A stretch of DNA of 7,421 nt from Ruminococcaceae bacterium UBA6416 (GTDB taxonomy: Bacteria > Bacillota > Clostridia > Oscillospirales > Acutalibacteraceae), in the NCBI GenBank assembly GCA_002438505.1, contig DJPI01000043.1:1-7421 (forward strand), given 5' to 3'. Each line of letters begins with the position of its first letter. The first letter of the stretch is position 1. A model generated the notes under the pieces. It saw only the letters and a program-made list of their open reading frames with translations, did not search any database and was not told where the DNA came from. Below are positions 1 through 4,953 of the stretch, piece by piece. The position numbers were made by a program, and so were the translations under genes.

Positions 1-44
1 AAAAGTAACCCTGCGGAGCAAAGTAAACCCAATCTCTTGCAGAA

Positions 45-144
45 CATAAAAATAAACCTCGGCATCGTACGTGGGTCGCTTGAGGTTCCAATGACCTCAC
101 TCCTTGCACCGCATAAAAATAAACCTCAACCTCGTACGGGTCGG
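45..144. repeat. Two-copy direct repeat, about 34 bp per unit, 67-bp period
   Basis: The 16-mer CATAAAAATAAACCTC occurs exactly at 45-60 and again at 112-127. In both copies it is followed by a related tail: TCGTACG then GGTCG, with two extra bases (TG) in the first copy (65-78 against 132-143). The shared block is therefore about 34 bp and repeats with a 67-bp period. Between the copies lies a 6-bp stem, TGAGGT/ACCTCA, with a 7-nt loop. A related fragment (AAAGTAAACCC, 20-30) may be a third, worn copy, but this is weak. Function is unknown; an intergenic repeat family is the simplest reading. Confidence 0.7.
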
Positions 145-204
145 CCTGTGCCGAGCCATGGCCTTGCCCAATGCCGACTTAAACTCCATTAAAAATTCAT
201 CAAT

Positions 205-220
205 AAATTGTTATCAATTT
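205..220. promoter_or_regulatory. AT-rich 16-bp palindrome upstream of the hydrolase promoter
   Basis: AAATTG (205-210), spacer TTAT, CAATTT (215-220) form a perfect inverted repeat ending 14 bp upstream of the -35 box at 235. Position and symmetry fit an activator or repressor site, but I cannot match it to a named regulator. Palindromes of this size also arise by chance in AT-rich DNA. Confidence 0.35.
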
Positions 221-234
221 GTTAAGAAAAACGG

Positions 235-263
235 TTGAACTTTTTGTCTCATAATGTTATACT
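235..263 (+). promoter_or_regulatory. Sigma-A-type promoter for the exported hydrolase gene
   Basis: The -35 box TTGAAC (235-240) and -10 box TATACT (258-263) are separated by exactly 17 nt. TG at 255-256 gives an extended -10 (TGT before the hexamer). Transcription would start near 270, leaving an untranslated leader of about 80 nt before the ATG at 352. Confidence 0.8.
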
Positions 264-272
264 GATATCATA

Positions 273-330
273 ACAGGCAGATGGACGTTTTTTGCAAAAC
301 GGATGCCTGTAAAAATGCCATAAAATATGG
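273..330 (+). promoter_or_regulatory. Structured 5' leader: interrupted stem-loop plus small hairpin before the RBS
   Basis: ACAGGCA (273-279) pairs with TGCCTGT (304-310). Inside it CGTTTT (286-291) pairs with AAAACG (296-301) around a TTGC loop, with an asymmetric internal loop of GATGGA against GA. A second small hairpin, CCATA/TATGG (318-322 and 326-330), ends 9 nt before the Shine-Dalgarno sequence. The first stem begins within a few bases of the predicted transcript start, so it may simply stabilise the mRNA 5' end. I recognise no known riboswitch class. Confidence 0.45.
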
Positions 331-351
331 ATTGTTCACAGGAGGAGCATT

Positions 352-1977
352 ATGAAAAAATTGATTTCCGTTTTTCTTTGCATCGTAATGGCCGCACTGA
401 CGGTTGTTCCGTGCTTTGCCGCCGACACGGCGGACGGCGAGGTTCCCGTTGTTATGGTGCGCGGCGATGCGGAACACATTGTCGGCTCGGACGGCAATGA
501 GGTCTATCCCTTGAGCCTTGACGCAAAAGAGCTTGTTAAGGACATTGCCGGCGCAGTTTTTCCGTATTATCCGAATGCGGTCTTTCTGAACAAGTGGGAG
601 GAGTATTATGACGCTCTTGCCGCCGTTCCGGAAAAATATTTCAAAAACTCAACGCTTGATGAAAACGGCGAGCCTTCAAACGGTACTGGCATTTCCACTC
701 AGGCTCAAAAGGAAATGGAAGAAAGCACATTGCGCGATACCAAAAAAATCAACGGTCATTACGCTCTGCGCGACTATCAGCTGCGCTATGACTGGCGCCT
801 TGATCCGCTCTATGTTGCAACGCAGCTTCATGACTATATTGAAAAGGTTAAAGAAACCACCGGCGCAAAAAAGGTTTCGCTTTACGGAGTCTGCCTCGGC
901 GGTGTGTTCATTCTTGCATACCTTGGAAAATACGGCTCCGACGGAATCAAGTCTGTCTTTTTTGATTCAACGGTCGGCAACGGCTGCGAGCTTTACAGCG
1001 ACCTTGTCACCGGCAAGATGGAGATTGACGTCAAGGCCGTTAACCGCTATTACGCCGATGCGGCCAACCCGACAAACGGTGCCGGTCCGCAGATACTTAA
1101 AAGCATGGATGAATTCGTCAGAGAGTTCATTGGCGCAACCGTTGACGTAATGGTCAAAAACGGAACGCTGAAGCTTGGCGTTGATTATATCACCTCGGTT
1201 TATAAAAGGTTTTACAAAGAGATGATTCCGCGCTTTGTCATGGTCTCGCTCGGAACCTGGCCGGGCTATTGGGCAACGGTTAAGGCTGCGGACTATCAGG
1301 ACGCAATCAAAATGGTCTTTGGAGAAGAGGGCAGCAAAATGCGCACTCAGTACGCCGGACTTATTGAAAAGCTTGATGAATATGACAGAGTTGTCCGCCA
1401 GCGCATTCCGGAAATCCTTCTCACTGCAAAGGAGAACGGCTGCCGTGTGGGCGTTATCGCAAAATACGGCTATCAGCAGATTCCGCTTTATGCGGGCAGC
1501 GCAAGACCCGGAGACGACATTGTTGCTTTTGACACCGCAAGCTTCGGCGCAACAACATCAAGCGTTGCCGGTCAGTTTGATGACGCTTATGTGAACGCAA
1601 GAATTGCCGAGGGAAAGGGAAAATACATCTCTCCCGACCGCCAGATTGACCTTTCAACCGCACTCTTCCCGGAAACAACATGGGCGGAGCGCGGACTGCG
1701 TCACGGCTCATGGCCGCAGCAGATTGAAGACCTTGCGCTCAGATTCCTTGAGTCGGACACCGAGTTCACGAACGAGACAGACCCGAACTTCCCGGCCTTT
1801 CTTAAAGCTATTCCGCCCACAGATGAAATTGTTCCGATGGATGGCGAACCGACAGACATCATGAACTGGAAGTTCGGAGAAGAGGAAACCGGAATCAAAG
1901 CCCTCTTCAAGGCTACTCTCAGGTGGTTCAAAGCGCTTTACAGACTGCTTGAAAACCGGCTGTCAAAAGAAAAATAA
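352..1977 (+). CDS. Exported alpha/beta hydrolase, LCAT/lipase-like, with Cys in the nucleophile elbow
   Basis: This 541-residue protein begins with a signal peptide (basic MKK, hydrophobic core to about residue 20, probable cleavage after CFA or FAA near 23-24), so it is probably exported; the Cys at 21 is not in a convincing lipobox. The middle carries the motif YDWRLDP (146-152), typical of lecithin:cholesterol acyltransferase-like hydrolases. After it comes the nucleophile elbow G-V-C-L-G-G (179-184), where Cys181 replaces the usual Ser; such G-x-C-x-G elbows are known in PHA synthases. Candidate acid residues are Asp394, Asp429 and Asp433, and His451 (in LRHGSWP) is the likely catalytic histidine. 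The C-terminus (about 514-541) is a basic amphipathic stretch that could contact membrane or wall. AGGAGG (340-345), 6 nt before ATG, fixes the start. The gene appears monocistronic. An esterase, lipase or acyltransferase is likely; the substrate is unknown, and an inactive homologue is possible. Confidence 0.8.
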   Translation: MKKLISVFLCIVMAALTVVPCFAADTADGEVPVVMVRGDAEHIVGSDGNEVYPLSLDAKELVKDIAGAVFPYYPNAVFLNKWEEYYDALAAVPEKYFKNSTLDENGEPSNGTGISTQAQKEMEESTLRDTKKINGHYALRDYQLRYDWRLDPLYVATQLHDYIEKVKETTGAKKVSLYGVCLGGVFILAYLGKYGSDGIKSVFFDSTVGNGCELYSDLVTGKMEIDVKAVNRYYADAANPTNGAGPQILKSMDEFVREFIGATVDVMVKNGTLKLGVDYITSVYKRFYKEMIPRFVMVSLGTWPGYWATVKAADYQDAIKMVFGEEGSKMRTQYAGLIEKLDEYDRVVRQRIPEILLTAKENGCRVGVIAKYGYQQIPLYAGSARPGDDIVAFDTASFGATTSSVAGQFDDAYVNARIAEGKGKYISPDRQIDLSTALFPETTWAERGLRHGSWPQQIEDLALRFLESDTEFTNETDPNFPAFLKAIPPTDEIVPMDGEPTDIMNWKFGEEETGIKALFKATLRWFKALYRLLENRLSKEK

Positions 1978-1991
1978 TCCAATGTGAATAA

Positions 1992-2037
1992 AAAGCGCTC
2001 TGTTTTTGGACAAAGATGTTGACAAGCAGGGCGCTTT
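1992..2037 (+). terminator. Probable terminator-like inverted repeat after the hydrolase gene
   Basis: AAAGCGCTCTG (1992-2002) pairs with CAGGGCGCTTT (2027-2037) over 11 bp with one G-T wobble, around a 24-nt loop. The right arm is followed by only a broken T run (TTTGTTAT), so as an intrinsic terminator it is weak. The loop and right arm also contain the -35 box and spacer of the next gene's promoter, so it could instead be a regulatory element. Confidence 0.5.
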
Positions 2038-2047
2038 GTTATAAAAT
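2019..2047 (+). promoter_or_regulatory. Sigma-A-type promoter for the lipoprotein gene
   Basis: Consensus TTGACA (2019-2024) is followed after 17 nt by TAAAAT (2042-2047). TATAAA at 2040-2045 with a 15-nt spacer is a poorer alternative -10. The predicted start is near 2054, giving a leader of about 75 nt. Confidence 0.75.
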
Positions 2048-2067
2048 TAGTACATAAATATGCTGCG

Positions 2068-2087
2068 TTTCGTCATTTTTGACGAAA
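2068..2087 (+). promoter_or_regulatory. Perfect 8-bp hairpin in the lipoprotein leader
   Basis: TTTCGTCA (2068-2075), loop TTTT, TGACGAAA (2080-2087) form a perfect stem about 14 nt downstream of the predicted transcript start and 42 nt before the start codon. No T tract follows, so it is not an intrinsic terminator. An operator palindrome or a 5' mRNA-stabilising hairpin are both possible. Confidence 0.5.
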
Positions 2088-2117
2088 GCGCCAGTGCAAA
2101 AATCTTCAAACAAAAAG

Positions 2118-2123
2118 AAGGAG
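2118..2123 (+). promoter_or_regulatory. Ribosome binding site fixing the lipoprotein start
   Basis: AAGGAG lies 6 nt upstream of the ATG at 2130. This selects that start over an in-frame TTG at 2079, which sits inside the leader hairpin and would add a 17-residue charged stretch before the signal peptide. Confidence 0.85.
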
Positions 2124-2129
2124 AAAATC

Positions 2130-3023
2130 ATGAAAAAAACAATGCGCATTATTTCTGTTGTGCTTTGCCTTGTTCTTGCGGTTTCGGCGCTGTCCGGCTG
2201 CACAATCAAGCTGAACGTCACGGTCAACAACCAGGGTGGTTCGTCCTCACAGGTTAACAACAATCCGACCCCGACCCCGACCTCCACGCCCACTCCGTCC
2301 TCAACCCAGGCAAGCACCCCGGCGGCTGACACCTCAAAGCCTGCTGAAAGCAAGCCTGCGGACGCTTCAAAACCGGCTGACTCAAAGCCTGCCGATTCAA
2401 AGGAGCTTTCCTCCTCTTCATCAAAAGAGGACATTGTTGCCGAATATGTAACCGTATACAACACCACCAAAAAGGCCGGAACCTTCAAGGGTCATGACAC
2501 AATGGAGCTTGTTGAGGTTATGATTGACGGCAAGGACAACGCAATGATCAAGAGCGCCGGAAAGAGCTTCGTTAAGGCTGAGGGTACCGATATGCCGCTT
2601 CCGCCGTATTCCGATGATAACCCGAGCATTGAGTGTCTCACCACTGCTGCGGACATTGCAACCGCAACCTACACTGACAACGGTGACGGAACCGCAACAA
2701 TCAAGCTTGTTCCCATTGCAACAACCAACTCAAAGAAGTTCTCAGATGCTCAGGGCAATATGTTCAATGTCATGGAGGACGTCAAGCCCACCGTTGAGGG
2801 TATCAGCATTCTCAAGTGGTCAGAGGGCACAACGGATGACAATGTTGTTCTCAAGTGTGACGGAAGCTATTGCGAGGTCACCTATGACAAGGCAACAAAG
2901 ATGATGACCAAGGCGGATTACACCCTCATCACCATCGCTGAGGTTCAGCACGCCAACATTCTCATCTTTAAGGACAAGAGCGCAACCGCGAAGTTCGAGT
3001 ACAAGATGCTCTATCCCGGTTAA
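2130..3023 (+). CDS. Putative lipoprotein of unknown function with low-complexity linker
   Basis: This 297-residue protein opens with a lipoprotein signal peptide: basic MKKTMR, a hydrophobic core, and the lipobox L-S-G-C, so Cys24 should be lipidated and the protein anchored to the outer face of the membrane. Residues 25-100 are a flexible spacer: a Pro-Thr run (46-56), a Lys-Pro-Ala-Asp/Glu-Ser repeat (69-91), then a serine run (94-98). The remaining 200 residues look like a compact, beta-rich extracytoplasmic domain, with polar strands and a close cysteine pair (Cys243 and Cys248) that could form a disulfide. I recognise no catalytic motif or named family. The spacer suggests a domain held away from the membrane through the cell wall. 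The gene has its own promoter and terminator, so nothing ties it to the hydrolase upstream except that both products are extracytoplasmic. Confidence 0.85.
   Translation: MKKTMRIISVVLCLVLAVSALSGCTIKLNVTVNNQGGSSSQVNNNPTPTPTSTPTPSSTQASTPAADTSKPAESKPADASKPADSKPADSKELSSSSSKEDIVAEYVTVYNTTKKAGTFKGHDTMELVEVMIDGKDNAMIKSAGKSFVKAEGTDMPLPPYSDDNPSIECLTTAADIATATYTDNGDGTATIKLVPIATTNSKKFSDAQGNMFNVMEDVKPTVEGISILKWSEGTTDDNVVLKCDGSYCEVTYDKATKMMTKADYTLITIAEVQHANILIFKDKSATAKFEYKMLYPG
2265..2402 (+). repeat. Coding low-complexity repeats: Pro-Thr run and SKPAD/E repeats
   Basis: Within the lipoprotein gene, bases 2265-2297 encode alternating Pro and Thr/Ser (residues 46-56), and 2334-2402 encode SKPAE, SKPADA, SKPAD, SKPAD, SK (residues 69-91). 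The short DNA repeats are imperfect but regular and could change length by slippage or recombination. Such spacers are common in surface lipoproteins. Confidence 0.8.
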
Positions 3024-3039
3024 TTAAAATCAGAACACC

Positions 3040-3069
3040 AAAGGCTGTCTTTCAAAGGCAGCCTTTTTT
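3040..3069 (+). terminator. Strong intrinsic terminator after the lipoprotein gene
   Basis: AAAGGCTGTCTT (3040-3051) pairs with AAGGCAGCCTTT (3055-3066) through a 12-bp stem with one wobble and a 3-nt loop. The T run at 3064-3069 overlaps the end of the stem. It begins 16 nt after the stop codon. Confidence 0.92.
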
Positions 3070-3127
3070 GATTTTTCGGAGTATATTTTCCGCGCGGCGG
3101 TTTATGATAAAACATATAAACCCTCGC

Positions 3128-3156
3128 TTGACAAGTAACGTCATTTGCGTTACAAT
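3128..3156 (+). promoter_or_regulatory. Sigma-A-type promoter of the toxin-antitoxin operon
   Basis: TTGACA (3128-3133) and TACAAT (3151-3156) are separated by 17 nt. The predicted start is near 3163, so the leader is only about 15 nt and consists mostly of the ribosome binding site. Confidence 0.85.
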
Positions 3157-3164
3157 TACGTTAT
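3135..3164 (+). promoter_or_regulatory. Probable autoregulatory operator in the toxin-antitoxin promoter
   Basis: GTAACG (3135-3140) and CGTTAC (3148-3153) form a perfect inverted repeat with a 7-nt centre. A further half-site, CGTTAT (3159-3164), repeats directly 11 bp after the second arm. Together they fill the spacer, the -10 box and the start region. Ribbon-helix-helix antitoxins characteristically bind such half-site arrays, so repression by the antitoxin or the toxin-antitoxin complex is the natural inference. Confidence 0.65.
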
Positions 3165-3177
3165 CGGAGGTGTTATT

Positions 3178-3480
3178 ATGGAAAAGTCAGCAACTTTGAA
3201 TTTAAGGGTCAATCCGGCCGTGAAAGAGCGCGCCGAAACCGTGCTTTCTGCTCTCGGAATACCTATGTCAACGGCGATAGATATGTATTTGAATCAGATT
3301 TACCTTACCGGCGGAATACCGTTTGCCGTAACGCTTCCCAAAGCACCGGACAGCGTCAATGCGGACATGATGCCGCAAAAGCAGCTTGAAGAAAAACTTA
3401 TGCGTGGTATTGATGAGGCAAAGGCAGGAAAAACGCACGATGCCGCAAAAGCATTTGATGAATTCAGAAAGAGCCGCTGA
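3178..3480 (+). CDS. Type II antitoxin, RelB/DinJ family
   Basis: This 100-residue antitoxin should bind and neutralise the toxin encoded immediately downstream and, through its N-terminal ribbon-helix-helix domain, repress the shared promoter. The visible pattern is the DNA-binding ribbon SATLNLRV (4-11), a helix up to about residue 25, the turn GIPMS (27-31), the second helix with AIDMYLNQI (33-41), and the GGIPF hallmark (45-49). A charged, probably flexible tail (64-100), ending KAFDEFRKSR, is the likely toxin-binding part. GGAGG (3166-3170), 7 nt before the ATG at 3178, sets this start. An in-frame ATG at 3145 lies upstream of the predicted transcript start, within the promoter, and would add 11 residues. 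The toxin gene starts 2 nt after the stop codon, consistent with translational coupling. The family assignment is firm; DinJ versus RelB subtype is not resolved. Confidence 0.9.
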   Translation: MEKSATLNLRVNPAVKERAETVLSALGIPMSTAIDMYLNQIYLTGGIPFAVTLPKAPDSVNADMMPQKQLEEKLMRGIDEAKAGKTHDAAKAFDEFRKSR

Positions 3481-3482
3481 AT

Positions 3483-3824
3483 ATGAAAGAATACAAAGTT
3501 AAAATCACGGACGAAGCCTTATCTGATATGGCGCAAATATACGATTATATTGCAGGAAATCTCTTATCACCGGAAAATGCAATCGGTCAATATAACCGCA
3601 TAGCGGACGCGGTATTGAAGCTTTCTTATTTGCCGGAAAGATTTCATATTATTGATGTTGAACCATGGAAATCCAAGAGATTAAGAAGAATGCTCGTTGA
3701 CAATTATTCGGTTTTTTATATTATAAGCGGCAATTATATTATTGTAACAGCGGTTCTCTACAGTGCATCTGATATTGAGAAACGCTTAAAACGGAAAGAT
3801 TTTGACGGAGAGTTTAAAATCTGA
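3483..3824 (+). CDS. Type II toxin, RelE/ParE superfamily
   Basis: This 113-residue protein has the RelE/ParE fold pattern: N-terminal strand YKVKITDEA (4-12), a helical hairpin (about 13-49), PER (51-53), the basic strand around KSKRLRRMLVDNY (63-75), VFYII (77-81), then IIVTAVLYSASDIEKRL (86-102). Basic residues 63-69 and Tyr93 are candidates for RNA contact and catalysis if it is a RelE-type mRNA interferase. The PER...EPW...LR...VDNYxVFY pattern also resembles ParE-annotated toxins in Clostridia, whose target may be gyrase, so the biochemical target cannot be decided from sequence. Only a weak purine stretch precedes ATG, and the antitoxin stop is 2 nt away, so translation probably depends on coupling. 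The gene looks more AT-rich than the neighbouring housekeeping genes, which hints at transfer. No frameshift or truncation is seen, so the toxin appears intact. Confidence 0.88.
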   Translation: MKEYKVKITDEALSDMAQIYDYIAGNLLSPENAIGQYNRIADAVLKLSYLPERFHIIDVEPWKSKRLRRMLVDNYSVFYIISGNYIIVTAVLYSASDIEKRLKRKDFDGEFKI

Positions 3825-3832
3825 AATCAGCC

Positions 3833-3861
3833 TTGACAATATACTCCAAATTGACTATACT
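3833..3861 (+). promoter_or_regulatory. Sigma-A-type promoter of the aldolase gene
   Basis: TTGACA (3833-3838) and TATACT (3856-3861) have a 17-nt spacer, near consensus, as expected for a strongly expressed glycolytic gene. The -35 box begins 8 nt after the toxin stop codon. The predicted start is near 3868. No terminator separates the toxin gene from this promoter. Confidence 0.88.
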
Positions 3862-3891
3862 TTTATGCGGAAAGACATTTCAAATTCATTT

Positions 3892-3897
3892 AAGGAG
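3892..3897 (+). promoter_or_regulatory. Ribosome binding site fixing the aldolase start
   Basis: AAGGAG lies 8 nt before ATG at 3906. An in-frame GTG at 3897 overlaps this site and has no binding site of its own, so it is not the start. Confidence 0.85.
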
Positions 3898-3905
3898 TGG
3901 ATATT

Positions 3906-4847
3906 ATGCCATTAGTAACAACAACTCAGATGTTCAAGGACGCTTATGAGGGCGGCTACGCCATCGGCGCTTTCAATGTCAACAACATGGAAATCATTCA
4001 GGGTATCACCGAGGCGGCCAAAAAGCTCAACGCTCCCCTCATTCTTCAGGTATCAAAGGGCGCAAGAGCCTATGCAAACCATACCTATCTTGTGAAGCTT
4101 GTTGAAGCTGCGGAAAAGGAAACCGGACTTCCGATTGCTCTTCACCTTGACCACGGCCCCGATTTTGAAACCTGCAAAAGCTGCATTGACGGCGGCTTCA
4201 CCTCCGTTATGATTGACGGCTCACATCTTCCCTATGAAGAAAATGTTGCGCTCACCAAAAAGGTTGTTGATTACGCTCACGCTCACGGCGTTGTTGTTGA
4301 GGGCGAGCTCGGTCAGCTTGCCGGAATTGAGGATGAAGTTAATGTTGCCGATGATAAGGCTTGCTTCACCGATCCTGACCAGGTTTATGATTTTGTGACC
4401 CGCACCGGCGTTGACTCGCTTGCAATCGCAATCGGAACAAGCCACGGCGCATATAAGTTCAAGCCCGGCCAGAAGCCGCAGCTGCGCTTTGACATTCTTG
4501 AGGAGGTTTCGGAAAAGCTTCCCGGTTTTCCAATCGTTCTTCACGGTGCGTCATCGGTTATTCCGGAGTTTGTTGAAAAAATCAATAAGTACGGCGGAAA
4601 AATGCCGAACGCAATCGGCATCCCCGAAGAGATGCTCAGAAAGGCCGCAACAATGGCCGTTTGCAAAATCAACATTGACTCCGACCTGCGTCTTGCAATG
4701 ACCGCCGCAATCAGAGAGCATTTTGCCCTTTATCCCGAACACTTTGACCCAAGACAGTACCTCAAACCCGCCCGTGAAGCGATTGAGGGCATGGTTGAAC
4801 ACAAGATCAACACCGTTCTTGGCTGCGCAGGCAAGGCAAAAGTATAA
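3906..4847 (+). CDS. fba: Class II fructose-1,6-bisphosphate aldolase
   Basis: This cytoplasmic zinc enzyme interconverts fructose 1,6-bisphosphate with dihydroxyacetone phosphate and glyceraldehyde 3-phosphate in glycolysis and gluconeogenesis. The 313-residue protein shows the class II barrel landmarks in order: FNVNNME (23-29), LHLDHGPD (79-86) with catalytic Asp82 and zinc ligand His83, MIDGSHLPYEEN (102-113), VEGELGQLAG (131-140), TSHGAYK (178-184) with zinc ligand His180, LHGASS (212-217) with zinc ligand His213, and the phosphate-binding NIDSDLR (256-262). The residue spacing matches class IIB (H. pylori/B. subtilis-type) enzymes. A helix-rich insert at about 226-252 occurs in many anaerobe homologues. 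The related tagatose-bisphosphate aldolase (GatY) shares these motifs, but the lack of sugar-catabolic neighbours and the strong standalone promoter favour the glycolytic enzyme. The gene is monocistronic and ends at a bidirectional terminator. Confidence 0.95.
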   Translation: MPLVTTTQMFKDAYEGGYAIGAFNVNNMEIIQGITEAAKKLNAPLILQVSKGARAYANHTYLVKLVEAAEKETGLPIALHLDHGPDFETCKSCIDGGFTSVMIDGSHLPYEENVALTKKVVDYAHAHGVVVEGELGQLAGIEDEVNVADDKACFTDPDQVYDFVTRTGVDSLAIAIGTSHGAYKFKPGQKPQLRFDILEEVSEKLPGFPIVLHGASSVIPEFVEKINKYGGKMPNAIGIPEEMLRKAATMAVCKINIDSDLRLAMTAAIREHFALYPEHFDPRQYLKPAREAIEGMVEHKINTVLGCAGKAKV

Positions 4848-4864
4848 TTTGATCTGAATAATGC

Positions 4865-4901
4865 AAAAAACCAGAGGTGCCGTCAAAGTACCTCTGGTTT
4901 T
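4865..4901. terminator. Bidirectional intrinsic terminator between fba and purB
   Basis: AAAACCAGAGGT (4867-4878) pairs perfectly with ACCTCTGGTTTT (4890-4901) over 12 bp around an 11-nt loop. On the plus strand the stem ends in T4. On the minus strand the A6 run at 4865-4870 gives T6 after the stem, so the element serves the convergent purB transcript at least as well as fba. Confidence 0.92.
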
Positions 4902-4953
4902 GCTTTGCTTTAAATATTTTGCTGCTTTGTTATCCAAAATGTAAAAACCGACT

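Larger units (their letters stand above)
1..234. other. Non-coding region with degenerate repeats and small hairpins
   Basis: I find no supportable coding region here on either strand. The stretch holds a pair of 16-bp direct repeats (45-60 and 112-127) and several short inverted repeats: TGAGGT (81-86) with ACCTCA (94-99), and TCGGC (141-145) with GCCGA (150-154). An AT-rich palindrome lies at 205-220. From about 180 onward the base composition becomes AT-rich, as expected upstream of a promoter. The left part could be an intergenic repeat family or the decayed remnant of a longer element. Its beginning lies outside the window. Confidence 0.6.

Noticed and set aside
608..1150. 180-residue plus-strand open frame inside the hydrolase gene
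   Set aside because: It overlaps a complete gene with signal peptide and family motifs, and has no own ribosome binding site or recognisable content.
2079..2129. Upstream TTG start adding 17 residues to the lipoprotein
   Set aside because: It lies inside a leader hairpin, has no ribosome binding site and would put a charged stretch before a normal lipoprotein signal peptide. The ATG at 2130 has AAGGAG 6 nt upstream.
3099..3122. GGTTTAT/ATAAACC inverted repeat between the terminator and the toxin-antitoxin promoter
   Set aside because: It is only 7 bp with a 10-nt loop in AT-rich DNA, follows an already complete terminator, and has no T tract or clear promoter relation.
3145..3177. Upstream ATG for the antitoxin
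   Set aside because: It lies in the promoter, before the predicted transcript start, and lacks a ribosome binding site. The ATG at 3178 has GGAGG 7 nt upstream.
3897..3905. GTG start for the aldolase
   Set aside because: It overlaps the AAGGAG site that serves the ATG at 3906.
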